The notes under the pieces: model-generated
The model's database searches: none
What the model was told of the DNA's origin: nothing
The model's input: only the letters and a program-made list of their open reading frames with translations
Shown here: positions 38,490 through 50,963 of the stretch, one piece after another
Position numbering within the stretch: position 1 is the stretch's first letter
How the letters are laid out: every line of letters starts with the position of its first letter
Position numbers and translations under genes: made by a program
From: Rhytidiadelphus loreus
Taxonomy: Eukaryota; Streptophyta; Bryopsida; Hypnales; Hylocomiaceae
Assembly: GCA_947034895.1 (NCBI GenBank)
Contig: OX344761.1
Span: 92,269,447-92,333,446, forward strand
Reading direction: 5' to 3'
DNA: 64,000 nt

Positions 38490-40758
38490 ATACTCCCATG
38501 AATTGACATTTAGCATTCTATACCTCAAAACTCAATCACTAAGCTAATTATTTTGTAAAAAATCCTTTTGCAAATTAGTCCATTAAGAATCTTGCTTAAA
38601 ATAGATACATTTTGGAATCTTGGATAGGTGGGAGGAACATCCTTACACAAGGCCTTTCCTATTAATTTCATAAAAATCATAAACTTAACAAGATTCATAA
38701 ATCACATAATGTAATTGACAAGATAGAGGCTCCTCACACCATGCCATGAAAACCATCAAATCACCTCAGTACTTCTTTAGATAACTTTGCAAAGAAGTTT
38801 TTCTATAAACCAAATATGGATCAAATTAAGATTAGTACATAGTACAATTCCCAGCAAAGTACAATATTAAGTAACTAGAGATTCAACAATTAGTCATGCC
38901 ATGAATTAAATCTTGCATCTAGAAGAATTTAGAACCACTGCCCAAAATAATAAGTTGTCATAGACTTGGAAACAACTACGTTGGTGAATTAATCAAAGAG
39001 GCTATGTACCTCAGCTACACCCATGACATTCATCATCACAAGATGAGGATAGTTGCCACATCCAAGGTATCTTCAATCCACAATAGCTTGTTATTGCAAT
39101 TACAGTAGAAAAAAAGCAACCATCAAAGTTCAAAACATCACATAAGAAAATGCATAATAAATCAATTCAACAAATTGTGAATCACAGGGACCTATGCAAA
39201 TGCCATCTATAATCTCCTCACTCCAAACACATGTAGTTACTTTCCAAAACCTTGTGAAAATTAGTCAACAAACCAAATTGTTCAAGCTCAAAAGTGGTTT
39301 CAACTACATATTTATACTCCTCCATTTATGCAATGGCTTAGCAATGGTTAGGCATAGCCAATGCCTTGGTCTCTAAGGAAAGATGCCATGGGCTCTAAGA
39401 AAATAGAATTGGTCAAGTCAAACAAACTTGTTTAAGAAGGCAACCCAATTGATAGATTCAAAACTCCACTACCTATGGTTCATTAAGGTCCACTTACTCA
39501 AACTAATAGCCACCATCCATTAACATGGCATGGTACATCCATGTGATTTCCCAAACATGTCTACATTGACAACCAATGAGGGAGAAGGAACTCATAAAGT
39601 CAAATCACCTTGTGCTAGACTCTATCCCACGTGGTTGAATCCTAATTCAAACCTTAGATTCCATGATTAAATTAGAACCACTTATTCAAATTTTAATAAC
39701 TATCCATTAGCATGGTATGGTCCAATTGTGTGATGTCAAACCATAATGTACCGTGGTTGGATTTAAAAATAATAAAATCCAATGATGGAAATGGTCAAGT
39801 CATACACATTGGTGCCATAACCTATAATAACTACAAAAGAATGATATGAGGCCATGTAGTAATGTCTAGGGAGACAAGAGTACTAGAAAGATGGGGGGGT
39901 AGGAGGGGCGTACACACAAAAAACTAATTGTTGAGTATTTAAATCTTTATACTTATTCCATCTAAAATTTTCACTATATTAAATGGCCTTTGCTACTAAT
40001 TTGTTTTAAATATTTATAAAGAGTTCAACCCCATCATAAACATAACATTTTTCCAAAGGGGTATGAATCCACCTTTGTTAAAACAAAAAACAAAAAGATA
40101 TAACATGACTACGAATTTAGGGATCAGGGTTTAATAGACACTAAGTTGTTGGATTGGGGTTTTATCCCATTTTAGTTAATAAGTTTATTTTAGGACAACA
40201 ATTTATATTTTAGCATTTTAGTAGTATTTGTAGTTTTGGTCAATGTATTTAGATGCCTTTGATACATATTATTGTATATAAGGTGTATATATGTGGTGTG
40301 TATGTTGTGGAGACGTTTAAATTTGTTGTGAAGTAAAGGTGGCATGTAGTTAATAGTAGAGTTGATTATTTTCAAGTTTTCTTTTGTAAAGTAGTATATA
40401 TGTTGAGTATTGTATTGCAACTATTTGTGGTAGTTTGAATTTGTCTTTGAATGTTGACAAGGATGTATGTGTGTGGTTCCACGTGCTCCAATTGTAATGA
40501 ATACGAGTGGTTCTTTTGTCCATCCATGCATTGCCATATTTTGTACAAGTGTTCGATATTTGTCTTGCTTTAAGGCTATGCATTCAGAGGAGAAGCTATC
40601 ACCATAATATGTAAATTTGAGATACTGAATTTCACCTCATCCTCACATAAAAGTCATCCTTGAAATTGTGTCAAAGTGCATGTACCTACAATAAGCCAAT
40701 TAAAACAGTAGAGACCGACCTCCAATTGTCCAACAAATCAATGACCTTACTTTAAAAT
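38490..40758. other. Repeat-rich intergenic DNA
   Basis: Between 39400 and 39800 a loose repeat of about 180 bp recurs (CCATTARCATGGYATGGT, GGTCAAGTCAWACA, ACTTAYTCAAA). No gene or terminal structure was recognised. Confidence 0.4.
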
Positions 40759-40768
40759 CTGCAGGTGT

Positions 40769-40866
40769 GTGGCAGGCAGGTTTGTACTCTTTTTCTTTCG
40801 CAATGAATCAAAATTTCCATTTCATCTGTATCAAAAAATTATAAAAAATAAAAAAATAAAAAAAAC
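40769..40866 (+). mobile_element. Third short LINE-3'-end retroposon
   Basis: It carries GTGGCAGGCAGG, a TTTGTACTCTTTTTC stretch, GCAATGAATC...CATTTCATCTGTATC and an A-rich (AAAAAAT)n tail. This is the same order of blocks as the elements at 42012 and 62203. A 10-bp direct repeat, CTGCAGGTGT, lies at 40759-40768 and 40873-40882; seven bases separate the tail from the right copy, so the target duplication is less clean than in the other two. Confidence 0.55.
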
Positions 40867-40920
40867 CCTGCACTGCAGGTGTTGTAAAAGCTTTTTATGG
40901 GTTGTAAGTTATTGAAATAC

Positions 40921-41198
40921 AGTTGACAACAGTATGAGTCAAAGTGAAGGATACCTAAATTATGTGGTGACGTCAAAATTGTTATGGTGCCATTCAAGCA
41001 TTGTGGGCTCATGCATTGGAAGTCAAAGCCAAGTCATAAGCAGAGGGAATGAAAGCGTATTAGAGAGAGAGAGATGATGAGGCTCAGGCAACTGTCTCTC
41101 AATCACGTTCTCTTTCTGAGCTCCCGTGAAGTGAACCCAGTTGTAAGTTCATCAAAAGAAAAGCTCAAGGATGGCCTGCTGCAACCCCACCGCCCAAA
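40921..41198 (+). promoter_or_regulatory. Promoter-like stretch and possible first exon
   Basis: Several TTGAC/GTCAA (W-box-like) cores and a palindromic TGACGTCA (40968-40975) precede a GA-rich leader (41065-41080). An ATG in good context (AAGGATGGC, 41171) opens ten codons, MACCNPTAQ, ending at a consensus donor A|GTAAGC (41198/41199). No downstream exons were found, so this may be chance or the head of a lost gene. Confidence 0.25.
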
Positions 41199-42011
41199 GT
41201 AAGCACCTGCTTCCCCGTTGCAGAAAAAAACACAGAACCGCCATCATCCACCAGACAGAGCCCTGGCCTGGCCCCCCTCCTTGCTCCATTGCGAATCTAT
41301 ACACTGTTTTTAAAAATTAAGAATAATAATAATACAGCAAATAACTCCAAATCACTCACGCACAAAATAAAAGAATAATTCTGAGAAACAAACAAACAAA
41401 CACACACACAAACACACCGTACAACTCATTCCCTGCAGTGGATCAAGCTCATATAACTTATGTACTTTTTGCCAAAGGACAGCGAACGTCGTACTGTACT
41501 CCTCTGGCAGAATGCGCAGGGGGGCTCGAAAAAGCCAATATTTGAATCCATCTCCAAACTTACCATTGCGTGGATCTTACATGTGTTGGATTAAGTTACT
41601 CGGATCAGAAGAAGGTGTAAGTTAGCTTCACTTGCTGCTGCTGCTGCTTGCCTCGCTTGCGTCGCCCCAGCCAGGTTTACCAGACCCTGAACCCGTTTTT
41701 TTTACTTGAGTCCTGCAAAGAGCCTGACTGCGGGCTCTGCAAACGGTCGGAGCAATTAATAGGCTTGTTGCCCACTACGCTGTGATGGGCATTAAATTCG
41801 CACGCACACACACTTTGAAATGAGGATTGAGGCTTGGGAGTAGTTAACTTATAGCCAGCAGGAGGAAGCAAGGCAGGGCAGGCAAGGCAGGCTGCCATCT
41901 TTGTTAATTGTACGATGCTACGATGCTACGGCAACGACGCTGGTCCTGGTGCGCAACACCACTTTCGGTATTTTCCAGCACTCACTTTTGCACAAAAGAG
42001 TAGGCAACTTC

Positions 42012-42093
42012 TTCTGCTTCTTTTTCTTGGAACAAATGAAACGGGATTTCATTGCAAAAGAGTACAAATACAAGGCCACCAGACACAAGTGGC
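42012..42093 (-). mobile_element. 82-bp short retroposon sharing the LINE 3' end
   Basis: It is flanked by a perfect 16-bp direct repeat, AAGAGTAGGCAACTTC, at 41996-42011 and 42094-42109. On the minus strand it begins with a GCCAC...GTGGC stem-loop and continues to TGCAATGAAATCCCGTTTCA. That is a second stem-loop, followed by TTTGTTCC and an AAG-rich tail at the low-coordinate end. Its 3' half matches the end of the LINE at 12024-13052 and the retroposon at 62203-62295. It is either an extreme 5' truncation of a LINE or a minimal SINE. Confidence 0.75.
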
Positions 42094-42109
42094 AAGAGTA
42101 GGCAACTTC

Positions 42110-44039
42110 AAAGCTTGTGTAAGTGGAAGCTCTGCGTCTCCACATGTCAAATTCAGACAGACAGACAGACAGACAGACAGGCTTGTGTGTTAAGCTTCGA
42201 TCAATCCAAGTACAAAACCCAACTCCCCCATTCACAGTCTGCCAAAATCGCAGGACACACACACACACGATGGAATAGGTAGACTCTTCTCCTTGCGTGC
42301 GCACAATCTCTACATTTGCATCCCGTTGTCCCGGCCTGTCCTGTACTTCCTTTTCTTCTTCTTTTTTCTTTTTGAAATGTTGTGACCTCACACGGAACTT
42401 GTGGGTGGTAGTGGTGGTGGGTGGTGCATCATGTCAATCTCAGGAGTACAGGAGGAAAAAAAGGGGGTGTTTCTTCTTAAATTTGACAACAATTTGAAGC
42501 ATGCTGCAGCTATGTTAACTTAGTCCTGTCTGATCGAAAAGAAGCTCTCACAGTTAATGGCAGCGTAAGGCATGATTAGATTGATCCCCTTAAACTGAGG
42601 AGGACTGAGGAGAGAGGGCTGGAATGCTGGTAGACAACAGGACACACTGGCTGGTCTGAAAGCTTGGGAATTAATTTTATGGGGGAGTACTACTTAAGAC
42701 TTGGTAATTAAGCAAGCTTCTGCAAAGGCTGGAAAAGGACTAAACTGCGCACACATGTGGGGAGACTGAAACTCCCCGGACATCCAATGGATATTTAGAC
42801 CGAGAATGTTGATGGTACTTACATTGATAGACACCACAAATTTTTAACCCTGAATTTCGCATTGTACGATGATGCCAAAGTTCAGTGCTTGGGGAAAAAA
42901 CTGGTGGCCGCTTGTTCGAAGGTAGCTGGTGGCCGGAATTGGGTAAAACATTCGGTTGGAATTTGAAAACAATTGGTGAAAAAATCTGGACAAAATTCTA
43001 TTTAGAGTGAAACATAGAGAAAATAATTGGCCTGGTACCTTGGAAAAACAGATCAGTATGGGAATTTGAGGAAAATTTTAGCTGGTAGAGATGGAAAAAT
43101 GCAGCCTTATCTTGATTGCTCTGTCAACATAATTCTAAAATAATTAAGAGTCCTCTTGTTTTGTTGTTTTGTTTAAGCAAATGAAATGCCTTCCTCTTCT
43201 GTTTGCATTTTATAGTGTGGTGAGGATTTAGGATTTAACAGTCTGGCTTGAATTCAGCTCCTCACGTGCACATCTGCTATTGAGGGAGAATTGTTGTCAA
43301 ATCTATGACTTGCCAATCCTCTCACATTGACTTTCTTTAAACGCATTTCCACTAAATAATGTGTTGACTATCATTAGGAAGGGGAAAAAAGAGACTGATA
43401 TTAAGTCATTACTTAACTCAAATGAATGGTCTTACAGTTCTTTCATTACTTTAATGATGTTGTGAGAAATGATGAAAACAGAAGATGTATCGTATTGTTT
43501 AAACTAGGAATGGTGAGAAGGTATTAATAATGAGCTATGATCAACCACACATGTTTGGACGTTTGGACGGCCATGATTGAGAGTGAGTGAAGTTTTTGGG
43601 GGTGTTTTTGACACATAACTAAACTGAAATGAGTGGTGTTTGAATTTTATGGAATACAAAAGTTTTAGGAGTCTAAAGCTTGATTGATAAAATGCATCGA
43701 ATAATTATGTACTATAGCAGTTTTTTTTTTTTGGACGTGTGTCCCTGTGTTGGCTTCACTGCAGAGGCCAATTTTTGGAGGGATGAAGCCAGAGAGGTCA
43801 GATTTCTGACAGTTGGGCGAAATTTCGCCAAAAAAAAAAAGCTTGTACTATAGTAGTGTTGAACATTATGCAATGAATATCTATTGATTCTATAAATTTG
43901 TTGATGAATACTTTTGAATACATATTTGGTTTTTTTCTCATGAATTCTATCTAATATCACATGTGGTAGAACCACCCAATTCTGGAGCAATATAAGGCAA
44001 TGTAAATTTTCTACCATGTAGGAAGATAGAAATCACGGG
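42110..44039. other. Intergenic DNA, composition drifting to AT-rich
   Basis: Holds the GACA microsatellite and simple CT/GT tracts. No gene, complete element or RNA was recognised. Confidence 0.35.
42155..42179 (+). repeat. (GACA)n microsatellite
   Basis: About six tandem GACA units. Nearby are an AC run at 42255-42267 and further simple repeats at 41390-41417 (AAAC/AC). Confidence 0.9.
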
Positions 44040-44648
44040 GATTTCAATTTTTTTTGGTAATTTAATGACTAGAATTGAAATTACCATACATGAATTTTAA
44101 AAGCCTTGAGTTGGTTTGAACCTATATCCACCAATTCCGATCATTCAAGAGAATCTTTTTGAAACTTTCTCAGAAGATAGAAAAAATTATGAGCTTTCTG
44201 GGAATATAATTTTTATTTCAATTGATGCCCAGGAACAAAAGTTATGTCACAATAACTTCAAAATGGAGGAGACCGGATAGCAGAAGAAAAAAAATTAATA
44301 AAAATTTTAATATTTTTTATTTTTAGATTATATATTTTTCCTAAATGGAAAGCTTTGATTCATTTCATTTGGATTAGTGATGTGAAAGTTATGGAGCTTC
44401 TTGTTTTGTAGGCAATCATAGCAATTTCTTCGAAGAATTTTTTTTCTTCCACTATTGAATGCTAATATCTTTCAATTTATACAGTCAAATATCACGAAAA
44501 ATTTGTCACATGATCTAAGACAAGTGTAGAACAAGATCCTATAATTAGATTCTAAAAAATATTTAAAAAAATTATTTCCTAGGTGAACATAGCAAAAGTG
44601 GTAGTTTTCAGTGATTTTGATAGAAAAATGGCCTTGGGACTTTAGGGG
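44040..44648 (-). mobile_element. TTAA-family fragment V beside copy A
   Basis: It ends GGGACTTTAGGGG|TTAA (44649-44652), three bases before the TTAA that opens copy A. Its interior resembles the minus-oriented relics (GGAATATAATTTTTATTTCAA, GTGAAAGTTATGGAG). The left end is unclear. Confidence 0.5.
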
Positions 44649-44659
44649 TTAACCCTTAA

Positions 44660-45585
44660 CCCTTAAAAGACCGTCACTATATTTTCACCAAAAACGCTCC
44701 AAAACTGCCATTTCTAGTACAAGTACCAAATTTTTGAATTTTTAATTTTTTTTGACATATCTAACTGTAGGATCTTGTATTATATAGTATCAAAAACATG
44801 TGGTAAAAATTTCAGACATTTCCACCGGGTGGATTGCAAGATATAAGCATTGAAATTAACTAAAATCATTTTTTCAACCCTGCGAAAAGCAGGGCAGCTG
44901 CACTTCACAAGCTCACATTTCAATGAAAAAATGACCTAAATGGTGGTGCTTCTTTGGATTTGTTTTCCTAGACAAGTTGGCCATGTGCTTGAAAAATTTC
45001 AGATCATTTGGAATAGTACAACATATAGGAAAAAAACAGTAAGTAGATAGTAGTAGGGAATGATTAAAAATTCTAAATTATTTACAATTTAAATATGGAA
45101 TTGAAAATTTTCAATCCCGATGGTCAAAATGTTGTAATAATGTATCTACATCCTACAATTTTATTTTTGTCCAAAAATATTGAAAATTGGATAAGATAAA
45201 GGATTCCAAAGTTTAATTTAGAGTAGGAAATCCAAAACTGCCCACAAACAAAAAATCCTCATAATTTTTGACTCATTGATCAAAATGGAATGATTCAAAG
45301 CTTTTCGTGTATATAAAACTCTAGAAAATCAATTCCAAATTTTTGTTTCTGAAAAAAGTGATTTTTTCTGATCTGCCCGAACTGCCCTGTCGATGAAAAA
45401 AGTAACATATTGGGCCATAACTTTTGACTTGTATTTCCAAATGTCATGAAATTTGGTGCATATGAAGGATCTTCTTCGCCCCCACATTCTATTAAAATTT
45501 CAGCCCCAAATATGAAAATCTCCGCTCGTAGGTACCTGCCCAAAATTTCTATACAACCAAAAAACATAGTCTAGTCATTTAGGGG
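44660..45585 (+). mobile_element. TTAA-flanked non-autonomous DNA transposon, copy A (926 bp)
   Basis: It begins CCCTTAAAAGACCG after TTAA (44656-44659) and ends CATTTAGGGG before TTAA (45586-45589). Its interior matches copies B and C nearly base for base over long stretches, for example TAGGTACCTGCCCAAAATTT. It has no coding capacity. TTAA duplications with CCC...GGG ends are the hallmark of the piggyBac superfamily, and Kolobok also uses TTAA; assignment to either is inference. Confidence 0.8.
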
Positions 45586-45984
45586 TTAAACGTCGAGGAA
45601 GATATTTGGCATCCGATGGATGACAAAAAAAATCCTTGTAGTAGGACAGAAGTGCAACTATTCGTCCTCAAAATTTTGTTGTAAAAAGGGGAGGTCTTGT
45701 ATAGTAGTTTGACTTCCAATGAGTGCTTTTGCTATTTCTAAAGCTCATGATTCACACGGTAATGGAAAGAGATGATTTCCAAAGTCACCCCTTCGTCCTT
45801 TTAAGGGTTAAAAACATGGATAAATTCCATCGATAAGGAACAAGTACAGAGCACCAGAGGCAAGCCTTGGCGTAATTTTTACACCCATAATCTTTTATCA
45901 TTGGGTAGTTCTCAGTTAAGTATCTTTGGCAGTATTATAAAGGGCTCCACTACTTGGGGTACTCCATCGTCGTCCTCGCAACAC

Positions 45985-46022
45985 CACAAGCAGCAGGCCA
46001 CACAAGCAGCAGGCCACACAAG
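45985..46022 (+). repeat. 16-bp tandem repeat
   Basis: CACAAGCAGCAGGCCA occurs at 45985-46000 and 46001-46016, followed by a partial CACAAG. The surrounding sequence up to 46311 is open in one frame (136 codons from 45901) but is low-complexity and unlike known proteins. Confidence 0.8.
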
Positions 46023-46193
46023 CACTGGCAGGACTTCGTCATTAATTAATACCCCAGCATACAAACGCCAGGACCCCCACACCTTTGACATGGACTCAAT
46101 GTGCTTGCAGCCAAGTAACTTAACTAGTCCAGCCAATGTACTTACCACTAAACTGATTAAGGCAATCGATGTTCTAAAAATTAATCATTTCAT

Positions 46194-46260
46194 CAACATA
46201 CATATTGGTTTTGGAACATACATACATATTGGTTTTGGAACATACATACATATTGTTTTT
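46194..46260 (+). repeat. 24-bp tandem repeat, about 2.8 units
   Basis: The unit CATATTGGTTTTGGAACATA plus CATA starts at 46201, 46225 and 46249. The last unit is truncated and runs into the dispersed repeat shared with 37187. Confidence 0.85.
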
Positions 46261-46798
46261 GGAGATGTACCCAGAGTGATGATGGTGGTTTTGGATCAGT
46301 GGTGCATTTAGGGTCAGTACCCACCTTCGAATAAGATAAACTAGACTGGGGCTTGAAAAAAACACCAAATAGCCACGATAACTAATGATGTGCTAAACGT
46401 GTACAACGTACCGACTAAGTACTCCAGCGAAGTTAACTTACTTGGTACCTTTACTCCGGAAAGACAGAGGGAGAGAAAGAAATCCGTGAACCCCAGAAGA
46501 AAGGAAAAAACTGAAGTGGAGACTGGAGAGAAGAATAGGGTGCAATAACTGGAACGGATGATCCATCCTTGTCAGTCGGGGGACTTGGGTGTACCGTCGG
46601 GGGTCGCAGTATCTTGTGATTGAAATGGGTGGTGTGTAACCCTAATTAATGAGTCGGGCTTTCCAATGTTGATAGGAGGTCACTCGTAAATGCCTTAATT
46701 GGGTGCACTCGGTTTATATTATGTCTGTTACCGGTTGAAGATGGAGGGCAGCAAGAAAACAAAGGAGAATTGGACTGGCTTAGGGTGCACACCTTGTA

Positions 46799-47912
46799 AG
46801 GTAGGTGTCTCAAATTGCGACCCACTTCTTGGAACCGTCCCTACAAGAGGCTCTGAAACGGACACTAAGCCGTTGTGAAATGGACTTTTGATAATGTGAG
46901 AGCTTAATAAGGTTTGTTAGATGTTGGTTTATACTTCACATATGGTGTAATAAGAGTCAAGGTGGGTCGATTTCAAACTAAGAGTGGATACAAGACAAGT
47001 GTCCATTTCATTTTTGCAAGAAAAGCATTTGTGGCTGAACATCCTTTTACTAAAATGATTCTCAGTCACTCATTAATTCTTGGATTGATATGAAATTTTA
47101 GCTGTACAAACTAGACTAGTAGACACAACTTTTCCAACAAAAAATATTGAAAACGAACCTTGCATGAAGAAGTTATAAGCCGCCAAAGTTTGTTGTGATT
47201 GAAGAATGTTGGGATTTAGAACTTTGAATTGCTCCCAAACATTCAAAACAACTTGAATTGACGTGAAAATCTTACCACAATAATTAGACTTCAAGGGGAA
47301 CATAACCCAACAAATTTTACTAAAAAAAACTTAGAATGAAGGAGATAGAAGCCCCCAAAGTTGCAGCCAGCAAATGCAGTTTGGTTAACTCAAATTGAAC
47401 TTGTGAACTTCGATTGGCTCCCAAAAAATCAGTAAAACTTGAATTGATCTAAAAATTTTATCACACAAACTAGAAAAGAGAGCGCAATTCTCCAACAAGC
47501 TTTATTGAATTTGGAAATCAGATGCAAAAATTACAGCACTTTGAATTGGACTTTAAAGTATATTGGTTCCTTGGGACGTTTAGGGCTTCTATTTAGTAAA
47601 GGTCACATTTAGGAGCCTTAAGTATTACTTTTTCAATGCTTCACTGCTTGTTTTTGGTCACATCATATCTTTTTTCAGATCATGCGTGTGTGGATTTTGC
47701 AAGGCTTAGGATCACAAATAGGTGCCTATGGCAGAATTCTTTGGAAATTCATAAGTAATTCATAAATGCTTCAAAAAATATGAAACCACTTGTGTTAGAT
47801 TCCACATCAATTCTTCTTCAAGTGAAAAATAAGGGAAAATATTTTTGGGCCTCTTAAACACATCAAAAAGTTCTAACAGCCCTTAAAGTGTCGCTTTTTG
47901 AGCCACCTACCT
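46799..47912. mobile_element. TA-flanked element I (about 1.1 kb)
   Basis: The ends are AGGTAGGTGTCTCAAA and TTTGAGCCACCTACCT (15 of 16 match when inverted), with TA at 46797-46798 and 47913-47914. Its right half is related to element G. No transposase-like frame was seen; the longest open frame inside is 76 codons. Confidence 0.7.
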
Positions 47913-48044
47913 TACATGTTGGCGCCCGATGGTTTTTTGTGCATATTGTGTCAACTTGGACGAGGGCGATGCACATGACAATAGGTATGGAACGAGAGAT
48001 AAATCTTTAGATGGTTACTTCAAAAGTTCCACAGACATATTTAA

Positions 48045-48965
48045 CCCCTAAGGTAGGAACACCATAAACAATTAAAATAAGTATTTCAACATGTAGGATA
48101 TGGAAAAATTCTTGAGAAATTGAGCTAAAATATGTGCAAAAACAAGGATGAGGAAGAATGCCAAAAAAACAAAAACAAATTTCTCCAAGAATTAATATTT
48201 TATGCAATATAAATGTGGATTTTTCAGATGGACCCCATTTTGGTTCATAGGTTCACCTAAAACAGCTACATTTGGAACTTGTTCCTAATCAAGTGTGAGA
48301 CAATCAAATTTGAGCAAATCCAATCTTTTCAAGATTGTTTTAAAGCCAACTATTGTTGGTTTCAAAACAATCCAGTCTGTCATTAGAAGGAAGGTAACCA
48401 TTTATGGTGTTCCTACCTTAATGAACAATTGTTTGTTGAATGGACAATTGAAAATCCAAGTAGGTTCTTATGAAATCAATTTTGGTTGGATGTTCACAAA
48501 AAATCTATACAAGGCATGAACATACCTCCCCTTAGTTAGAATTAAATTTTTTTTCCCAATTGGGTGCTTGGCTCAAAAGTTATGTTGCCCTGAACTTTTC
48601 TGACAACTTGGGCAGTTTCAGGCAGCTTTTGCAAAACTCCTCCTTTACTTCAGAAATTGGCAGGTATGTAACTTACATGATACAAGATGAAAATGTAAAA
48701 ATCTCACTCTAGGAGGAGTTAAAGGTTGCTCACTCTATTAGCCACAGACAAAAAAAAAACTTTTTCTTCTAACTTCAAACTTTATAATCTTTCAATCCAA
48801 CTGTCAAAGTTTTTGAAATTTTTCCCACACATTCTCATAGTAGTCTAGTAAAAATTTGTAAGGATTAATTTTGAAAATAATTTTTTTTTTCATTTTTTTC
48901 TCACTATCCTAAAAAATAGTAGTTTTCCACAATTTCACCCAAAATATGCCTTCAAGCTTTAGGGG
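48045..48965 (-). mobile_element. TTAA-flanked element N, interrupted by element H
   Basis: It has TTAA|CCCCTA at 48041-48050 and CTTTAGGGG|TTAA at 48957-48969. Without H (48051-48418) and one TA, it is about 551 bp. The rejoined left terminal repeat reads CCCCTAATGAAC, close to the canonical CCCCTAAAGGAC. The right part resembles the family's 5' region in reverse. Confidence 0.6.
48051..48418. mobile_element. TA-flanked element H (368 bp) with perfect 18-bp inverted repeats
   Basis: Perfect 18-bp terminal inverted repeats AGGTAGGAACACCATAAA lie at 48051-48068 and, inverted, at 48401-48418. TA lies at 48049-48050 and 48419-48420. It sits in the left terminus of the TTAA element N. No coding capacity. 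Confidence 0.85.
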
Positions 48966-49318
48966 TTAAGATATGTTTTCGTTTTGGTAGTTGGTTCAAC
49001 TACAAAAGCTACTCCTTCCATCCCAAAATGATCCTTTGGTTGCTCAACCCTATTTTCAAAACTACAAAACTATAAACTACTAAACCACTCAAACTATTTA
49101 TTTGACAACATAGTGATTTGGGGCAACTCACTACAAACAGAGTTTTTAATTTTTTTTCTTCAAGATTTTCACACAACATGTGCTTGTGGAGTAGCTTTAA
49201 GACCCCAAAATTTCATAACTTTTGACTACACGGTTAAAAAGTTATTGTATGATATGTAGTTTTCATTGCTCAATGGGCAGCCCAGGTAACTAAAAAAAAT
49301 TCTTTAAAATCCTCTTAA

Positions 49319-49862
49319 AGGTTTAGGATTGAAAGAAAAACTAAATTGTTAATACCTCTAAGATGGGATTGAAATACAATAAACCCAACAATGAGATTGT
49401 TCTAAAGAACATACTTAATCCTATCAAACAATTTTTTTTCAATAAATGTGAAAATTTTATTCAAAAATGAATCCTACGGAGTATAAGTTATTTTCTGAAG
49501 AAGATGTTTAAATTTCCCCCAAAACAAGATTGTCCATAACTTTCTCATCACTAGTCCAAATAGAATGAATCAAAGCTTGAAATGTAGACAAAAATATAAT
49601 ATTTTAGGAAAAAATAATAATTTTTCATTTTGACTTTTTGTGATTTTTTTGGGGGTGTTGCTTGCCAACCTCCATTTTCAACTTATTAGTGTGCGATAAC
49701 ATTTCCTCTTGGGCACTATTTGAAATAAAAATTATATTCCCAAGAAGCTTATGTGTTTTTCTAGCTTCACAAAAAGTTTAAAAAATTGCAATGAATGTTG
49801 AGTTTGTTTGTGACTACCCGATTTTGAATTTTGGACCTTGTAGGTCAATGGAACTATAGGGA
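49319..49862. mobile_element. TTAA-flanked element L3 inserted in element E
   Basis: TTAA lies at 49315-49318 and 49863-49866. The interior (TACCTCTAAGATGGGATTGA) matches relics at 1-626 and about 23800-24430. The right end TATAGGGA|TTAA fits the family; the left end is eroded. The host sequence resumes in register with element D. Confidence 0.55.
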
Positions 49863-50037
49863 TTAAGAAATAAAAAAATTATAGATTTTCTAGATTTTTA
49901 TATATGTGGAAAGCTTTAATTCAATCATTCCATTTTGGTTAATGAAATCAAAGTTATGAGGAGTTTTGGTTTGTAGGTAGTTTGTAGGTGGTTATGGAAT
50001 CTCTACTCTAAGATAAACTTTGAAATCCTTTATTTAA

Positions 50038-50963
50038 CCCTTAAAGGACCGTCACTATATTTTCACCAAAAACGCTCCAAAACTGCCATTTCTAGTACAA
50101 GTACCAAATTTTTGAAAAAAAACATTTTTTTGACATATCTAACTGTAGGATCTTGTATTATATAGTATCAAAAACACGTGGTAAAAATTTCAGACATTTC
50201 CATCAGGTGGATTGCAAGATATAAGCATTCAAATTAACTAAAAATCATTTTTTCGACCCTGCAAAAAGCAGGGCAGCTGCACTTCACAAGCTCACATTTC
50301 TATTAAAGAATGACCTAAATGGTGGTGCTTCTTTGGATTTTTTTTCCTAGACAAGTTGGCCACATGCTTGAAAATTTTCGGATCATTTGGAATAGTACAA
50401 CATATAGGAAAAAAATAGTAAGTAGGTAGTAGTAGAGAATGATTAAAAATACTAAATTATTTACAATTTAAATATGGAATTAAAAATTTCCAATCCCAAT
50501 GGTCAAAATGTTGTAATAATGTATCTACATCCTACGATTTTTTTTTGTCCAAAAATATTGAAAATTGGATAAGATAAAGGATTTCAAAGTTTATTTTAGA
50601 GTAGAAAATCCAAAACTCCCTGCAAACAAAAAATCCTCATAACTTTTGACTCATTGATCAAAATGGAATGATTCAAAGCTTTTCGTGTATATAAAACTCT
50701 AGAAAATCAATTCCAAATTTTTGTTTCTGAAAAAAGTGTTTTTTTCTGATCTGCCCGAACTGCCCAATTAGGGAAAAAAGTAACATATTAGGCTATAACT
50801 TTTGACTCGTATTTCCAGATGTCATGAAATTTGGTGCATATGAAAGATATTCCTTGCCCCCACATTCTATTCAAATTTCAGCCCCAAATATGAAAATCTC
50901 CGCTCATAGGTACCTGCCCAAAATTTCTATATAGCCAAAAAACATAGTCCAGTCCTTTAGGGG
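50038..50963 (+). mobile_element. TTAA-flanked non-autonomous DNA transposon, copy B (926 bp), nested
   Basis: It is the same 926-bp family as copy A, with CCCTTAAAGGACCG...CCTTTAGGGG ends and TTAA at 50034-50037 and 50964-50967. It sits inside an older, oppositely oriented relative (element E). The flanks ...CCTTTATTTAA and TTAACTCAATTTT... match the uninterrupted CCTTTATTTAACTCAATTTT at 2581-2600 in element D. The empty site shows that insertion duplicated TTAA. Confidence 0.85.

Noticed and set aside
41918..42391. 157-codon minus-strand frame
   Set aside because: It runs through microsatellites and the 82-bp retroposon. Composition is that of simple repeats, with no domain.
44653..44659. 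CCC between two TTAA sites as a minimal element
   Set aside because: It is more simply the junction between fragment V and copy A, a remnant of an older CCC terminus, than a separate element.
46799..47912. Possible autonomous transposon because of its 1.1-kb size
   Set aside because: No frame over 76 codons and no transposase motif, so it is treated as non-autonomous.
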